This document shows positions 34,801 to 47,724 of a DNA stretch of 64,000 nucleotides, one piece after another (the stretch's first letter is position 1; each line of letters starts with the position of its first letter). The position numbers and the translations under genes are program-made. Location of the stretch: NCBI GenBank assembly GCA_030761205.1, contig JAULJL010000010.1:13363241-13427240 (forward strand), given 5' to 3'. This DNA is from Fremontodendron californicum (taxonomy: Eukaryota; Streptophyta; Magnoliopsida; Malvales; Malvaceae). The notes beneath the pieces are model-generated. The model made no database searches. It was given only the letters and a program-made list of their open reading frames with translations, and was not told the origin of the DNA.

Positions 34801-35513
34801 CAATTGATTATACCATTGGGTTGCAGACCCTGTCAAGCTATCTTGGAAACAATGGATAAGCAGTTTATCATCATCATCGTTCCCTGTCATTCTTCTGCAA
34901 TACATGGTCAGATGTGCTGATGGGTTGGTAGTCCCATTATACTTCTCAAAATCTGGTACTTTGAACTTTGGAGGAATCACCAGACCGTGTACTAAACTCA
35001 TTTCTTTGGCATCCAGACTGCCAAATAGCTCGGCCCTTTCAACTTCCCTCAATTTTTCTTCCAGTAGCTGATATTTTTTCTGGGATTCTGCCGTTTCAAC
35101 CCTCTTCAGCTCAGTCATCTTTGCCATTTCCTTTTCAGCTAGTTCCTCAAAGTCTAGAACGTCCACATCAATTGGATCAACCCTAATATTACCCTTTTTA
35201 GGACCAAAATTCTGTGCTTCAGCTGCTAGTTGGATGTAAACATAGGATGCTGCCCTAGTTGGAAGTTCATTTCCACATGCTGGAATGTCTAGCCGTTCTG
35301 CTATACCACCTCTGGTCGACCTTCCTGGTTTACTGCCCCTATTCCTGCAGCTGAATTTTCCCCTGTCCATTTCTGCCTCATCATGGTATTCATCATTTCC
35401 ATGTGTTTGGCCATTTGTTCCCGTGACTCCTCCTTAGACTTAGCCAACTATTCCTGCAGTTCCCTTTGAGTTCTTTCCATAATTTCAATTCTAGCAAGCT
35501 GATCGTTCTCCAT
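31866..35513 (-). pseudogene. Ogre-like element A: gag-protease
   Basis: Start taken at 35513 (MENDQLARIE in sense, matching B at 50904). A coiled-coil-like N-terminus is followed by the gag core (about 34990-34735: KVPDFEKYNG, HCFQDSLTGSATQWYNQL, RSWTDLAKAF), then NTLKAPYYDKLVG, a Pro/Tyr-rich linker, and a zinc-knuckle-like C-x2-H...GH-x4-C (CAYHAGVQGHSTKDC, about 33975). The 399-codon frame 33061-31862 holds the retropepsin (LLDNGSSLN, residue 78 as the likely catalytic Asp; NCLLGRPW) and a G-patch-like segment (VGKGLGKYLQG...DRFGLGY). Stops at about 34735, 34222 and 33646, plus frame changes, make it non-functional. Confidence 0.88.
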
Positions 35514-36059
35514 AGCTCTGGCTTGAGATCGAGTATTATAAGGGTTTCGAAAATTTGATTCTTTCTAAGTGCGACCAATTGTACCTTTAGTTTTGAAAAC
35601 CATGGATTAGAATTTATTGACACATTTTTTATTTTATTTTATAAAAATGAATGAATGAATAAATGACTAAATGTTAATGAATGAACAAATAAGTAAATGA
35701 CTAAGCGTAAGAATATGAATGAATAATTATAAAAAATAAATTAATGGACAAATAAATGAATGGCTAAGTGCATGAATAATCTTACAGTGTAAATGTATGA
35801 ATGACTATAAATATGAATGAATGAACAAACAAAATATATAAAGGAGAGAATAAATGAATGATGAATGCATGTAAAAATATTGGCCTCGGGATAATTCCAA
35901 CCAAACGGTCTTTCATTGATTTCCTGGAACCAAATACATCAAAAATAAAAAGATCACTTCTTAAGACAATCTGATAATCTGTCTATCCTAATTCAAAATG
36001 CTATTACAAAACACCGGTTATATAGTAACTCCTTCGGATCTTGGACTTTTTTTTTTCAC
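35514..36059 (-). other. ORF1-gag spacer of element A
   Basis: Non-coding. Rich in ATGA/ATTC tetranucleotide runs (about 35630-35870) that recur at the same site in B (about 50690-50775). Contains one arm of the ORF1-flanking inverted repeat at 35880-35924. Confidence 0.7.
35880..35924. repeat. Inverted repeat arm downstream of ORF1, element A
   Basis: TTGGCCTCGGGATAATTCCA followed by ACCAAACGGTCTTTCATTGA pairs with the reverse of 37801-37844. The first 13 bases are identical, and about 34 of 43 match by eye. Confidence 0.75.
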
Positions 36060-37808
36060 TATCCTCTTTTGATTGCCTTGCTCTTCAATCTGACCCCTAC
36101 TTGTTCACGGCCCTTTGACATGTCAGCAGAAGCATCACCGTGTAAGCTTTCCTTAGCTTGTTTCTCCAATTGATTGGCTCGGGCTTCCTCATGCTTCGCT
36201 CTCTCTTTCCAATAGTTATTCTCTTTCTTGAGGTTTTCGACCTCTTGTTCTCATTCCCCAGAAGTCTTGAGGGTCCCCTCAAATCTGAGCTCGAAGCTGT
36301 ACCTCTTGTTCTCCAAGTGTAATTCCTGAAAATCGCTCTTAGCAGTGTCTCTTTCTCTCTTGATCTTTTCCTTTGCTCTTTCTCGAGCTGATTCTCTATT
36401 TTTCATGTCCTCAACCTCTTCTTGTAGCCGGGCAATCTTTTTGCTCATTTGGGCCTTTTCTTTTTCGAATTCTGCCCTTGCAATTTCTAACTCTGATGGC
36501 ACTTTCTTCGGTGGCGAACTCAAGAACTGAACTTCTTCCCTATTAGATGCCAACAACCTGTTATTAATCCTCCTTTCTCTCCATGCTCGGTAGTCGGGGG
36601 TGACGATGTCGGCATATCTGGCTACCTTTATCCGACGGGTCTTTTTCCATGCTTCAATTATTCCATGCACCTTTCCTGAGTAACCTTCTTCTCCATAGGT
36701 GAACTCTAATAGAGCCAATCCATGAGCCGCTAGTGTGAACTGCCGAGACTCAACCTGTCTTTGCACCAACAGAGGTGCGTAGCTCACGACTCCCCAAATC
36801 CCGAGTAGTGGAACCCCTGACTTGTCTCCACATTTGTAGAATATTGGCATAGGAATCATCTATGGAGCTCTCCAAGTTATCAATTCACTTTTAAGATTTC
36901 GGAACAGGTTGATCCACTGCTCTTTATTTTTGTCTTCGGGCCAATCTATCTTAAAGAACTCATTGATCGGTACTAGGGTTTTCAAATATGGTTTGAATGA
37001 AATAACCTCCCTCTTCCAAAAATGGCTCTGAATCCAAACATAGAGAAGCTGCATACATCCCCTGAATCTTCCTTTTCCTCCCCTTTTGCAAAAATTCAAA
37101 GATCGAATAGTTTCTGCTAAGATAGCTGGAGACGGATCTATCTTATGTCTTAACTTCTCAAAAAGGTCTACTATGGCCAACTCAACACGTCCTAGTGTCC
37201 CTGGGAAGATAACCAAACCATATATGGCTAAGGCAAAAATATCCCTAGCAATCTCTCTATTTGGGTGACTTTGAATCAAAGATTGGAGAGCATCCCAAGG
37301 AATACACTCACTTTTCCCTTTTTTAACCACATGATCATCAACCCATTTGCTATCCATTCCCACGATCCTAGCTAATTTCTTCTTAAACCCTAAATCTCTT
37401 CAAATCCTTTAAATAAATTCGATCGGGGTAAGCATCCTCGATACGTAACAAAGTCGAATATTCCTCTATGGTCGGTGTCATGTTTTCCTTGTTGAAACTG
37501 AAGCATCGGTAAGCAGGATTCCAAAAATATACCATAGCCCGAATTAACTCACTATCAATCCTCATTGAAATCAACAATGCTATGTCTCCATATATCTGAG
37601 TGAAAATCCTCTTTTCTGACATATCTCATTGACTCCAAATATCTATCAACCCTCTGAGATCATTTTGCCAGATATCTAACTCTACCCGTTCTCATAATAC
37701 TGATATATATCCCTCTTTTAAACAATCCCCATCTCTTCGCTATTTAGACTCCGACCATTTCTATACCCCTGCATGCTCTTCCACTATCAAACTAGCTTGA
37801 CCCTCCAT
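36060..37808 (-). pseudogene. Ogre-like element A: ORF1 (plant-mobile-domain-like, coiled-coil C-terminus)
   Basis: Start taken at 37808 (MEGQASLIVEEHAG), conserved as MEG in B and D. Frames 37622-37383, 37363-36860 and 36859-36251 together show: ELIRAMVYFWNPAYRCFSF then MTPTIEEYSTLL; a helical block (RSLNFCKRGGKGRFRGC, LLYVWIQSHFWKRE); WRAP...YKCGDKSGVPLLGIWGVVSYAP; and a Lys/Glu-rich coiled coil (about 36480-36100). The FWNP...MTPTIEEY pattern resembles the plant mobile domain and the uncharacterised DUF7745 family; both calls are from memory. It stands upstream of gag, where Ogre elements carry their extra ORF1. Several stops break it. Function is unknown. Confidence 0.75.
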
Positions 37809-37844
37809 GAAATCCCTTTTGATTGAAGATGATCCCGAGGCCAA
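37801..37844. repeat. Inverted repeat arm at the start of ORF1, element A
   Basis: In sense: TTGGCCTCGGGATCATCTTC then AATCAAAAGGGATTTCATGG. It includes the ORF1 start codon and is the partner of 35880-35924. Confidence 0.75.
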
Positions 37845-38777
37845 TAACTTTTCCTATATGTTATGATGACACACAAAAAATGCATGAAAAGGAAAAAAAA
37901 GAAACAAGTCAGTAAAGATGAAGAAATCAAATAATAAAAAAAAATATAAAATAAACAAGATATCCCAATGAAAATTCGACATTAGGATGCCTTTGGGATG
38001 GGGTATCGAAATCTATCATGGGCAAAACGATGTGCGTTCATCATTGCCCTGATTTACAAAATTTATAAAATAGGTAATAAAAGGTTAGAAGTATCCCTCC
38101 ATGTGTTCCTAACTCCGGTATATCTATCAAAAATTTGGCAGAGCTTCGCCTATGTTGGCTCTATGGTTCACTATATGTGGGTGAACGAAGTTCTAAAAGG
38201 CCCCGAATTGTTTCTCACTGTCACCTGTGAAGGCTAGTAAGGCACCCCGATAAAAGCGGGTTCAATTCGTTAGAGTATATTTCCCTAGCCCATGCGGAGG
38301 ATCATCACGAGAGCTTAGGTAATTTATACTTCGGAAGTATTTTGCTAGCCCATGCGGAGGATCATCACTAGAGCGTAGCTACTTTACTTCCATTTAAAGG
38401 GACGGAACTCGGGTATAGAGCTCATGTTATGCAAATGCAAGTGTAGTGTGTGAGGAGGAACAAAACAAACCTTTCAACACCTATTCTATAACCCTGATTC
38501 TAAATACCCCGATAAGACTAAACAACATAAATCATCAATTAAGCAATAAATAAATATATGCACCGAAATAACCATAGAACAATAACAATATGTATGCACA
38601 TGAATATGGACATATTTTTAAAATATATTTTATTATTTTCAAAATTCTCCTTATTATTTAAAAAAATATGAAAATTAAAATTAAATACCTATTAAAACCC
38701 GACAAAATCGAGACTTCATTAACACACGACTAATTCTAGGCCTGACTCTTTAAATTTCCCCAGTGGAGTTGCCAAGC
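37809..38777 (-). mobile_element. 5' leader of element A, with primer-binding site
   Basis: The site at 38757-38774 reads TGGCAACTCCACTGGGGA in sense. The leader shares with H, B and D the blocks GAGTATATTTCCCTAGCC, GCGGAGGATCATCACGA (twice) and CCTTCACAGGTGACAGTGAG. No long ORF. Confidence 0.75.
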
Positions 38778-41700
38778 TGTCGCAACCTAAAAAATAACAA
38801 GTCTCATCGCAAGACTTTATTGTTCGTTAGGCGTGACATTAAAAAAACTGAGGAAAAGCTGACTTAATTCCTCTTGAAAAATGAAGGTTTTGAAAATGAC
38901 CTTGAAAAAGACATGGAGTCGCCACCAATCTTTTTTAGCTAGGTGTGATCGGCCACCTATTAAAACCGGTTTTGTAAAATATTTTTAAACATTTTTAAAA
39001 CCAATTTCAGGTCTGCGTTTTAAACCAGAGAAATAAAAAAAGCGGGTTCGGGACTCGATTACGTGTGGGGAAGGATTAGCACCCCTACAACGCCTGTATA
39101 AAACGGTACCTTATTAATCGTGTGTTATCTCAAGTCTCGATAAAAAAGTTGATTTTTAATTTAGTATTTCAAGTTAATTCGCAATTTAAAGAAAAAATAA
39201 TTCCATTTTTTAATTGAAAATGATCCGAAATTTATTAATTCAAAATTTTTCTATATTTCCCAACCAGGGCAAAATATAGAAATTTTTATTATTTTGGAAA
39301 AATTTTCGAATCATTCTCGCTTTAAAGAAGATATTCCGTTATTAATGATAATTGATGGTATCCTCCCCAGCAAACCCGACAGAGAACTCATGAATTATTT
39401 TAACTCGAGAATATCTTTATTTTATTGAAAATCATTATCTTTTTCAAAATATTTAAAAAACAAATATGAATAAGAATATGTATGACATAAATAAAATGAC
39501 ATAGCAAAGTCTAGATAATATAATGCAACCTAAATGGTATGATATAATTTAAATGTCATAGCATATTCTAAATGAAATGAAATATCTTAAGTTACATGAT
39601 ATATTCTAAATGAAATGAAATAACCTAGGTAACATGATATATTCTATATGAAATGAAATATCCTAAGTAACATAATATATTCTATATGAAATTAAATGAC
39701 CTAGGTAAGATGATATATTTTAAATGGAATAAAATGATTTAAATGACATGGAAAATATAAATGATATGGCATATAGTCTAAATGACATGTTCATAAAATA
39801 ATGCTATCATATAATATGCATGACATAAATAATAATGCATGAACATAGTATATGCTAAATAATGTGACAAAAATAAATAACTAAATATAAAGCATAAGAT
39901 ATCATGAAATATTTAAAACCATATAATAAACAACATAACATCAAAAATATAAATAAAAAATAATAACAACACCATGGAAATTATCATAGCAAAAATCACA
40001 TATTATATAGTATGCATGAATATGAAAAATGCAATGCATTAAATGTATTTTTTCCTTTAATTAAGGAAATCCGTATATCTAAAATGATATCCGGCTACTT
40101 TAGGAAAATATATCAGATTAAATTTTCTAAAAATCGAAATACTTTGTAATTGTTTGCAAACAATTTTGGAAAACTTAGATTAAAAATAGAAACCTAGCTA
40201 AACCCTTTATTAAATGGCTCTAATTTCCTAAGTTTAAAATCCCGGACTTGACCACCCTTAACCTGATGTTTATAAAATCATTTTTAGAATTTAAAAAGAC
40301 TTAGAAACTATCCTAGGACAGTAGCTAAACTTCCTAATCAGCCCCCTCAAAGTAACTTAGCCCAAACAGAAAAATAAATTTTCTTTAAATTCAAATCTGA
40401 CTCCACTGTCCAGTTTTAGCATACAATTTTTTAACCTATTTTAAAAAATTCAAAAACATCTAAAAAAAATAATGGAGACTCAAAACATGTAAAAATACAC
40501 GGGTAAAAATTGGCCAAATTTTCTGATTAAAGATGACTGCCCAGAAAAATCGAGAAAGTACGAGTACTGGGTAAAAAAACTGTTTTGTCGAAACACATTT
40601 TTTTGCCTTTGATAAAATCATTTAAAAATCAAAATAAAAATGTTAGAGACTCTCTTAAAGGCTCACAAACAATAGCTAACACTTTTGAAAAGTTAGACAA
40701 AAATTGGATAAGTAAAAAAAATCACAAAGGTAGAATAATCAATTTGACAACTCTTTAATTTTCCACAAGTATGCTCAAAATGAGCATGACTTTGAACCAT
40801 TAATTGGTCTAAGTCATAAATCATGTGTCATGACATGAAATGCATGAAAAGACAGCAAATATGATGCATGAAATGCATAATGACATAGAAAATGCATGGC
40901 ATCAAGAAAATGACCTAGACCTAACATGAACTTGCATGGCATTTAATGCAACCTAGGTCTAAAATGCATGAAATGCATGATAACGCAAGCACAACCTAAA
41001 GCTAAGAATGCATGGAAAATACACAAAAATATAGCATGCTTGAACAAAATACACAACAACATATCATGGAAATGCAAACCTATCAACTAGCATAATGAAA
41101 ATGCACACACAAAGCATAGGAAAGGGATAGCCGAATGGCCCTAAACTTCAAGATAGACATGGCATTTTCACAAACACTTATCATACTAACATGCAAAGCT
41201 ACAGAATAATACTAAATCATGCAAACATAAAGTAAAGGCATGACAACAAATAGGCATTTTCACAAACACATGGATTAGCAAAATGTAAATCATAAGCAAA
41301 CTTAAACACTTTGAAAACAGAAAATAAAAAATGCAAGACAAGTAAAATAAACATGATAACAAGATAGTAAACTCAACAATGGAGGAAAGTAAGCAACCAA
41401 ATCAAAACAAGCTTCATATTTTTTTATTTGAAGAAGATTTAAAGCATAAAAAACTTGTTAAATACCACAAATAACATGAAATAAAAAACAAAACAGCAAC
41501 TATATATAAAATATAGGCCATTCTGCCACCCCAAAATCAAAGAAAAAAAATATTTTTCAAAGCTTTTACAAGAAAGTATCAAGAAGGACTTGAAGAAGAA
41601 ACTTAAAAACACTTATTTTAAAATAAAAATCAAAAGAAACTCACCAAAAATTCAATGAAAACAGCAAAATCAAGAATGAAAATGCTAGGAAAGTATAAGA

Positions 41701-43663
41701 GTATGGTGCTTTAAGCAACCTCTCAAAACTATATTGCAAGCCTTTCTTTCTCTTCCTTTCTTTTCCTTTCTAATCTTTTCTTTTTGCCTTTCAAAATGGA
41801 GAGAAAATCAGCCAAACAAGAGTGTGAATGAGTGAAAATGAAAGAGAGACCCCCCTCCCCTTGTAGTGGCCGGTTGACCTAGGAAGAACCTAGGAGGTTC
41901 TAGAATTTTTTTTATTATAACAAATTTGATCCTATGGCCTTCAATCCAAGATGCCTTCTAAGTAGGATTCTCACCAACCATTGGTCCCTTGAATTATGAT
42001 GTCATAGATAGGCTCTCTCTCCAACCATTGGTCCATGTGTTGCAAATTCAAAGGCTTGATCACAAAAAATAACTACCTTCCTCTTCATTGTTGGCCTTTT
42101 GATTAAAAATAAAAAACAAATCTACCCACCAATGGGCCTTGGTCGGCTGACCCCTCATTTTCCAGCCCATGCTTCAATTTTTTAAAAGCAAGAAAGGCCC
42201 CTTTCGGTTTCTTTCGTGAAATAACCTTTTTGACCCCCGAACCTAAATAAATAGCAAACAGATTTCAAATTTATTTTTTAATACTTCTGAAATAATAAAA
42301 AATTGAATTCTAGAAGTTTTCAAAATTTTCTGAGCCCATTTACTATTTATTTGGATTTTTTCTTCCGAAATTGCCCTTTTATGCTCCCAAACTTTACTAT
42401 TTTTTAAACGAGCTCCAAATCTAGATTTTTATTCACCAATATCTTCCAAATAATTTAAAAGTGTGATTTGGAAGTTTTCAAAATTTTTGGAGCTCATTTA
42501 CTATTTTTTGGGGATTTATCTGCTTGACTTACTACATAGTGGGCCCGGGATTTGGCCATTTTGAAAACGAACTCTGAATCTAGATTTTCTTTTGCCAACC
42601 TCTTCCAAATAGTTTAAGAATGCGATCTACAAATTTTCAGAATTTTTGGAGCTCATTTGGTATTTTTTCGGGATTTATCTTCTTGAATTTCTACATAGGG
42701 GACTCGGGATTTGGCCATTTTGCAAACGAACTCCGAATCCGAATTTTCTTTCGCCAATCTCTTCAAAATGGTTTAAGAATGAGATCTGCAAATTTCTAGA
42801 ATTTTTGGAGTTTATTTGCTATTTTTTCCAAATTTTCCAATTTTGCCCTTTTACCTCCGAAGCTCGGTTTTGCTTAAAACAATTTCGATTTTCGAAATTT
42901 CTTTTTCTGGGCCTTTTTCATAAATTGAATTGGAGTTGGTCCGAAAATGCCCAACTTTTACGATCAAATTCCCTTCCAATTTGATTTTCTCATTTTTTGC
43001 TGTCAAGAATTTCCTCGTTTTTTCATTTTTCCTCTAATAGGCTTTTTTTTTTGGATTTTCTTCAAACTGAGCCTTGGGTTATCCTTGTCTACTCACTCTT
43101 CATCAATTAGGGGCTTTAGTTTTTACCGAATCGGGCAATTTCTACAATTTTTCTCAATTTCACCAAAATCCACCAAAAACCCTAGTTTTCAATTTTCTTC
43201 CGGATTGACTTTTCTCTCAGTTTTTCTTCCAAGTAGCTTCTCCATTACCTGTAGTCAGTGCTTATCTTTCATTTGGAACCTTCACTTTCGAACAATTTGA
43301 TCGTTTAAGCACTTTTCCCCAAATTTCCCGCACTAAGGTTTCCTTTCTACTGAATCTTCGTAACCCAACTTCTGAACTCCATATCTTTCAATGTAGACCT
43401 CTGATTATCAAAATTCTTTCTCCATTTTTCAATTGAACTTCAAATCTTTATTTTGAAAGTGGGTTGACTTTTTCAGTAGTGGACTTTTTAGGGTTGACTT
43501 TCCAAGGTTGACTTTTTTAAGTTTGACTTTTTATGCTCGCCTTCTTAGACTAAGTCTCGGAGTACCACCTGCAGGATGAAAAAAGTCTTTTTACATTCTG
43601 AAACATCAATTTAGGAAGAAAATATACCTGTTTTAGTGGTCCGGACAAAATTAGGTGTCTACA
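38778..43663 (-). mobile_element. 5' LTR of Ogre-like element A (4.9 kb)
   Basis: In sense runs from TGTAGACACCTAATTTTG (ends 43663) to GGTTGCGACA (38778). Homologous to H, D and E. Contains ~150-bp diverged repeats (about 42240-42860), an ~40-bp repeat region of ATGAAATGAAATATCCTAAG type (about 39540-39760), and TTGAC cores at about 43460-43530 (four plus one mutated). Long ORFs here are chance or repeat-born. Confidence 0.87.
43460..43532. promoter_or_regulatory. TTGAC (W-box) cluster in LTR of A
   Basis: Four TTGACTT repeats and one mutated (GTGGACTTT), at the same distance from the LTR start as in H and E. Confidence 0.5.
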
Positions 43664-46600
43664 GTTTTAAAAAGGTTTTTTTTCTATCCCCTACAAAATG
43701 GCAAAGTTTACAAAATTTCTCCTACATTTTCTCTTTGGCCGAAACATGGTGTTTGTTATTATTATGCTTGCATTTTGTTCATTTTTCTTGATTGCATGTT
43801 AGATGTGGGATCTACTATTGTGGTAGGATAGATTTTCTCCTTTTATTTCTTTCAAAAAAATAAAAAGGTTTGATGTGCTTGAGGATCTTGGTTTTACCAA
43901 GTGATTTTGGTTAGATAGGGCTATGTCCAAAGAACCAACCATTGAGCTAGCCTTTATTTTTCTTTGTTTGCTTATGTTTCTAGCTTATATTTCATCATAT
44001 TCATATGCTCATCTTGCTGAAAATGATTCATATTACATGGCATATTGTGTTATTGTTGGGAAATGATGTTAGTGCTTGATGACCTTGGTCTCTCACCAAG
44101 AGATGGCTAAGTGGGATTCATTTCCATTGAGCTAGCCTTGAGCCCATCATTTGTGCTTGTTGTAAAAATTTGTTTTTCAACTCATTTCCAATTTGATTTT
44201 TGGTTAGGATCAACTAATGGTCCATAGCCAAAGTCTACTTTTCAAACTAGTTGGAAGAAACCAATGTTTTACAAGTTGGTATGTTGATTTTGGGCTATGT
44301 TTTCACAATGCATATTTTGTCAAAATAAAAAACTGATTTTACCTCTTTAAATATATCCTTAGATGAGTCCATGGAAAATTTTCCAGAATTTTAGAATTTT
44401 TTCTCAATTGTCAAAAATGGATTTCGGTGAAACTGATTTTTAATTGGATATATTGTGTTAAGGCAACTTTAGCCTAGGAATTTTTTGTCAAAATGAAATA
44501 CCAGTTTTTTACCTCACTGAGTTTATCATTTGCTGAGTCCAAGTTGATTTTTCTATATTTTTTTGAATTTTTTATAAGGGTCTAAAAAATAGCTTTCTAA
44601 AATCGGTATTTTTTTTAGTCAAAGTGAGCTTTTAACACTAGCAATGATTTGGATTTTTGCAAAAAGGGCTGGTCGAGACCTATAGCCACTGTTTTAGGGT
44701 TATTTTCATAGTGTTATAAGGTTAAAAAATATTTTAAAGAAAACCGGGTCATTGGTAGTTAATCCGAGCTTCAAAATTGAGCAAGAATTAGGATTTCACT
44801 TACACACCATTCGGCCACCTTAGGTTTTCCACTTCAAAACTTGCATTTTTACTTATTTTGGCTTTCAAAATGTTGCATTCAAAGCTTGTTTAAAAATACT
44901 CGGATGTCAACTAAGGGCATTCGAATGCCCCCTAATCCGAGCCAAAATCTATGCCCGAAATCTCTCATTTTTAATATCCAACTTAGGTTTCTTTCAAAGG
45001 TAGTCGGACAAATTTTTAGGTGTTCGGATATCCTTTCTTCAAGAGAGAAACACATTCTGTTTTCATGCATTGCATATTTTTAAATGTTTTATTTAATTTA
45101 GTATAAAAAATGTATTTTTCGATTTCTTAGACATTTGGCGAGAATTAGTTCCTAATCTTTGCCGGGTTTGCCGGGGAGGTTAGGAAATTATTCAACGCAC
45201 GTGTTTAAGGAATCAAAAGGCATGGTTTTCTTCTTACTCGAAATTATGTAAATGTCATATGAAAAAGTTATTTTCCAAGATTTCTCGGGTTTGTCGAGAA
45301 GTACGGTAATATTTTTCGACATATGCCATTTACATGATTCCTCACATGAAAAATCTATGAAAATGAATTTTAAGATGATGATGTGTGCATATTCCATGAT
45401 CATGCATATTCCATGATATCTACATTTGCCATCTTAATTATGCAAATTCTATGTTTATGAATATTCCATGATGATGTCATTTTATATTCATGTTGTCGTT
45501 GTGATCATGATGTGATTTTGAATATTCTATGATGATGTCATTTTTATGATTGGTGCTTATGTCATATATGCCATATTATGCATGAAATGTTTGCCATGTC
45601 ATGTATGCTATGTCATGAGTTACATACCATGCTATGTATGTCATGCCATGAAATCTTTGCCATGTCATATATGCCATGTCATGAGTTATTTGCCATGTCA
45701 TGCATGCCATATCACTAATTCTTTGCCATGTTGTAATAAAATTTGCCACATCATATATGCCATGAGTTATTTGCCATGTCATGCATGCCATGTCATTAAT
45801 TCTTTGCCATGTTGTAATAAAGTTGGCCGCGTCATGTATGCCATGTCACTAATTCTTTCTCCATGTCATAATAAAATGTTTGCCATGCGATGATAATTAT
45901 GCATGTTTGTTTAATTTATACCTTAGTAATAATTTGTATATTCATGGTCATTTTTTTATATATTGTTTTCAATGCATAAAAAAACAAAAACTAATGCTTT
46001 TTTGTAAAACAAAGTTATTCCCAAGTTAAAATAATTAATGGGTTCTCTGTTGGGTTTTCCGGGAAGAATATCATCAATTATCTTTAACAACGAAACATCT
46101 ATTTTTCAAAATAAGGATGATTTCAAAAAATTTCAAAATAAAGGAAAATTCTACATTTTGTCTGGTTTGCCGAAAAATATGGGAAATTTTGTGTTAATAA
46201 TCCGAATCATTCTCAAATAATATGACTTGTTTTTTTTTTTTTATTTAAAAAGGGGAACTAATTTTTAAATATCAAATACAAAATTGACTTTCACCGAGAC
46301 TTCACGATAACGCGCGATTAATAAGGTACCATTTTATACAGGCGTTGTGGGGGTGCTAATCCTTCCCCACACGTAACCGACTCCCGAACCAAAGCCTTTT
46401 GTTTTCTCTGGTTCAAAGCGCAGATCTCAAAATTGGTTTTAAAAAAATATTTTTATTAATTTTAAAATATTTTATAAAAAACTGGTTTTAATAGGTGATC
46501 GATCACATCTAGGCAAAAAAGATTGGTGATGACTCCATTTCTTTTTCGAGGTTGTTTTCAAACCCTCATTTTTATTTTGGAGGAATTAAGTAGTCTTTTC

Positions 46601-46687
46601 CTTTTTTTCTCCACACTTTTTTATTTTTTATATTTTTAACGTCCTCTGACGATGGATCCAGCGACGGGATGGATTTTCGTTACGACA
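43664..46687 (+). mobile_element. Remaining 3' part of the 5' LTR of element B
   Basis: Plus-strand LTR sequence ending CGTTACGACA, followed by a primer-binding site. It lacks the LTR start. It shares with D the blocks GGGCT(A/T)TGTCCAA...ACCAACCAT, the ATGCCATGTCAT minisatellite (45570-45890) and the end segment GGCGTTGTGGGGGTGCTAAT (about 46340). Together with 29576-30088 it makes one LTR split by element A. Confidence 0.75.
45570..45890. repeat. TGCCATGTCAT minisatellite in LTR of B
   Basis: Short imperfect units TGCCATGTCATG(T/C)A repeated through about 320 bp, broken by TTGTAATAAA. It creates artefactual Cys/His-rich open frames on both strands. Confidence 0.85.
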
Positions 46688-46690
46688 GCT

Positions 46691-46708
46691 TGGCGACTCC
46701 ACTGGGGA
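46691..46708 (+). other. Primer-binding site of element B
   Basis: TGGCGACTCCACTGGGGA, three bases after the LTR end at 46687. This is the clearest version of the site in the window. Confidence 0.8.
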
Positions 46709-46741
46709 CTTTTAGAGAGTCAGGCCTGAAATTAGTCGTGT

Positions 46742-47719
46742 TGATGTGAACCCTAGGGGTTAAACCCATTGAACCCACTAACAAATGGAATTATCCTAAC
46801 CCCAAGAAAGCCAATATGCAGGCAATGGAACTTAAACTCGTAGAAATCTTGTTTCAAAGAACCTAGATTAGCTAAGCTAACTAAACCCCAAGAACACTTG
46901 TTTCTAGAACCTAAGTTTGATAGGAAGAATGCCACAAAGAAAGGACTTCTTTGATAAGTTCACTAGTTCTGTCAAGAACTAAAAAGAGTGAAACACTCAC
47001 TTGAATAAAATCAACCCAATAGATTAATGGTTACTGGTATAGGCGGCTACACCAGTGTTTCTATAGCCTCCCTATGTTAATCTATCTGACTACCTAAGAG
47101 TCCTAGTGCAAATGAATCTACTTAGCAGCCAAGGCTTGCTAACCTAACTAGAAGATGAATTTCGGCCAGACTTATTTAAACAAGGGAATTCGGCCAGCCT
47201 ACTTACGTAATTAAATGAAAGCATAACTATGGGCTGAACAAGCTCAAGCCCAATCCTAATTAAATTTAAAAGATGTCCAATAGTTTAATGAGGGTAGTCC
47301 TCACAAGCTTATTGGACATGTTACATAAGTCAGGCCTAAAAGCCTAAACTAATTACAAGACTTAACACAAGCCCAAATACTCATTTAATAGGCGCCACAT
47401 AGTTTAATGAATTGGTCCCCACCCTTGCCATGTCATTTAATGAACAGGTCCACTTCATTAAACCTTATGTCGCCACCTTGCATTCTGCTAAGGCCCATCT
47501 TGTGAAGCTTGGATCACATGGACCAAGTCTTGTTCTTCCTTATTCAAGCAACCTAACTTGAATGTTTTGACATAGCTTAAAAGACTTGTAGAATCAGCCC
47601 AAGTCTTTTGCACCAATCCTTGCATAGCTTCTTTGATCTTCTTGGATCTTGACCTTGTAATAAGACCACTTGGAACATGCAAAGGATCTTGAAGTCCAAT
47701 ACCAGCTTGGTTCTCATCA
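46742..47719 (-). mobile_element. Solo LTR (978 bp) in the leader of element B
   Basis: Bounded by a perfect 5-bp duplication CGTGT (46737-46741 and 47720-47724), with TGATG...CATCA ends. Removing it restores the leader text seen in D (TTAGTCGTGT...). On the minus strand it is homologous to the C LTR at 54370-55154 (GGGTTCACATCA end; GACAGAACTA block). No internal domain, so it is a solo LTR. Confidence 0.85.
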
Positions 47720-47724
47720 CGTGT

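Noticed and set aside
42646..43300. Two Phe-rich frames of 112 and 117 codons
   Set aside because: T-rich antisense of LTR A; the matching frames in H and D are broken.
45546..45893. Cys/His-rich frames on both strands
   Set aside because: They are products of the TGCCATGTCAT minisatellite and are not conserved in other LTRs.
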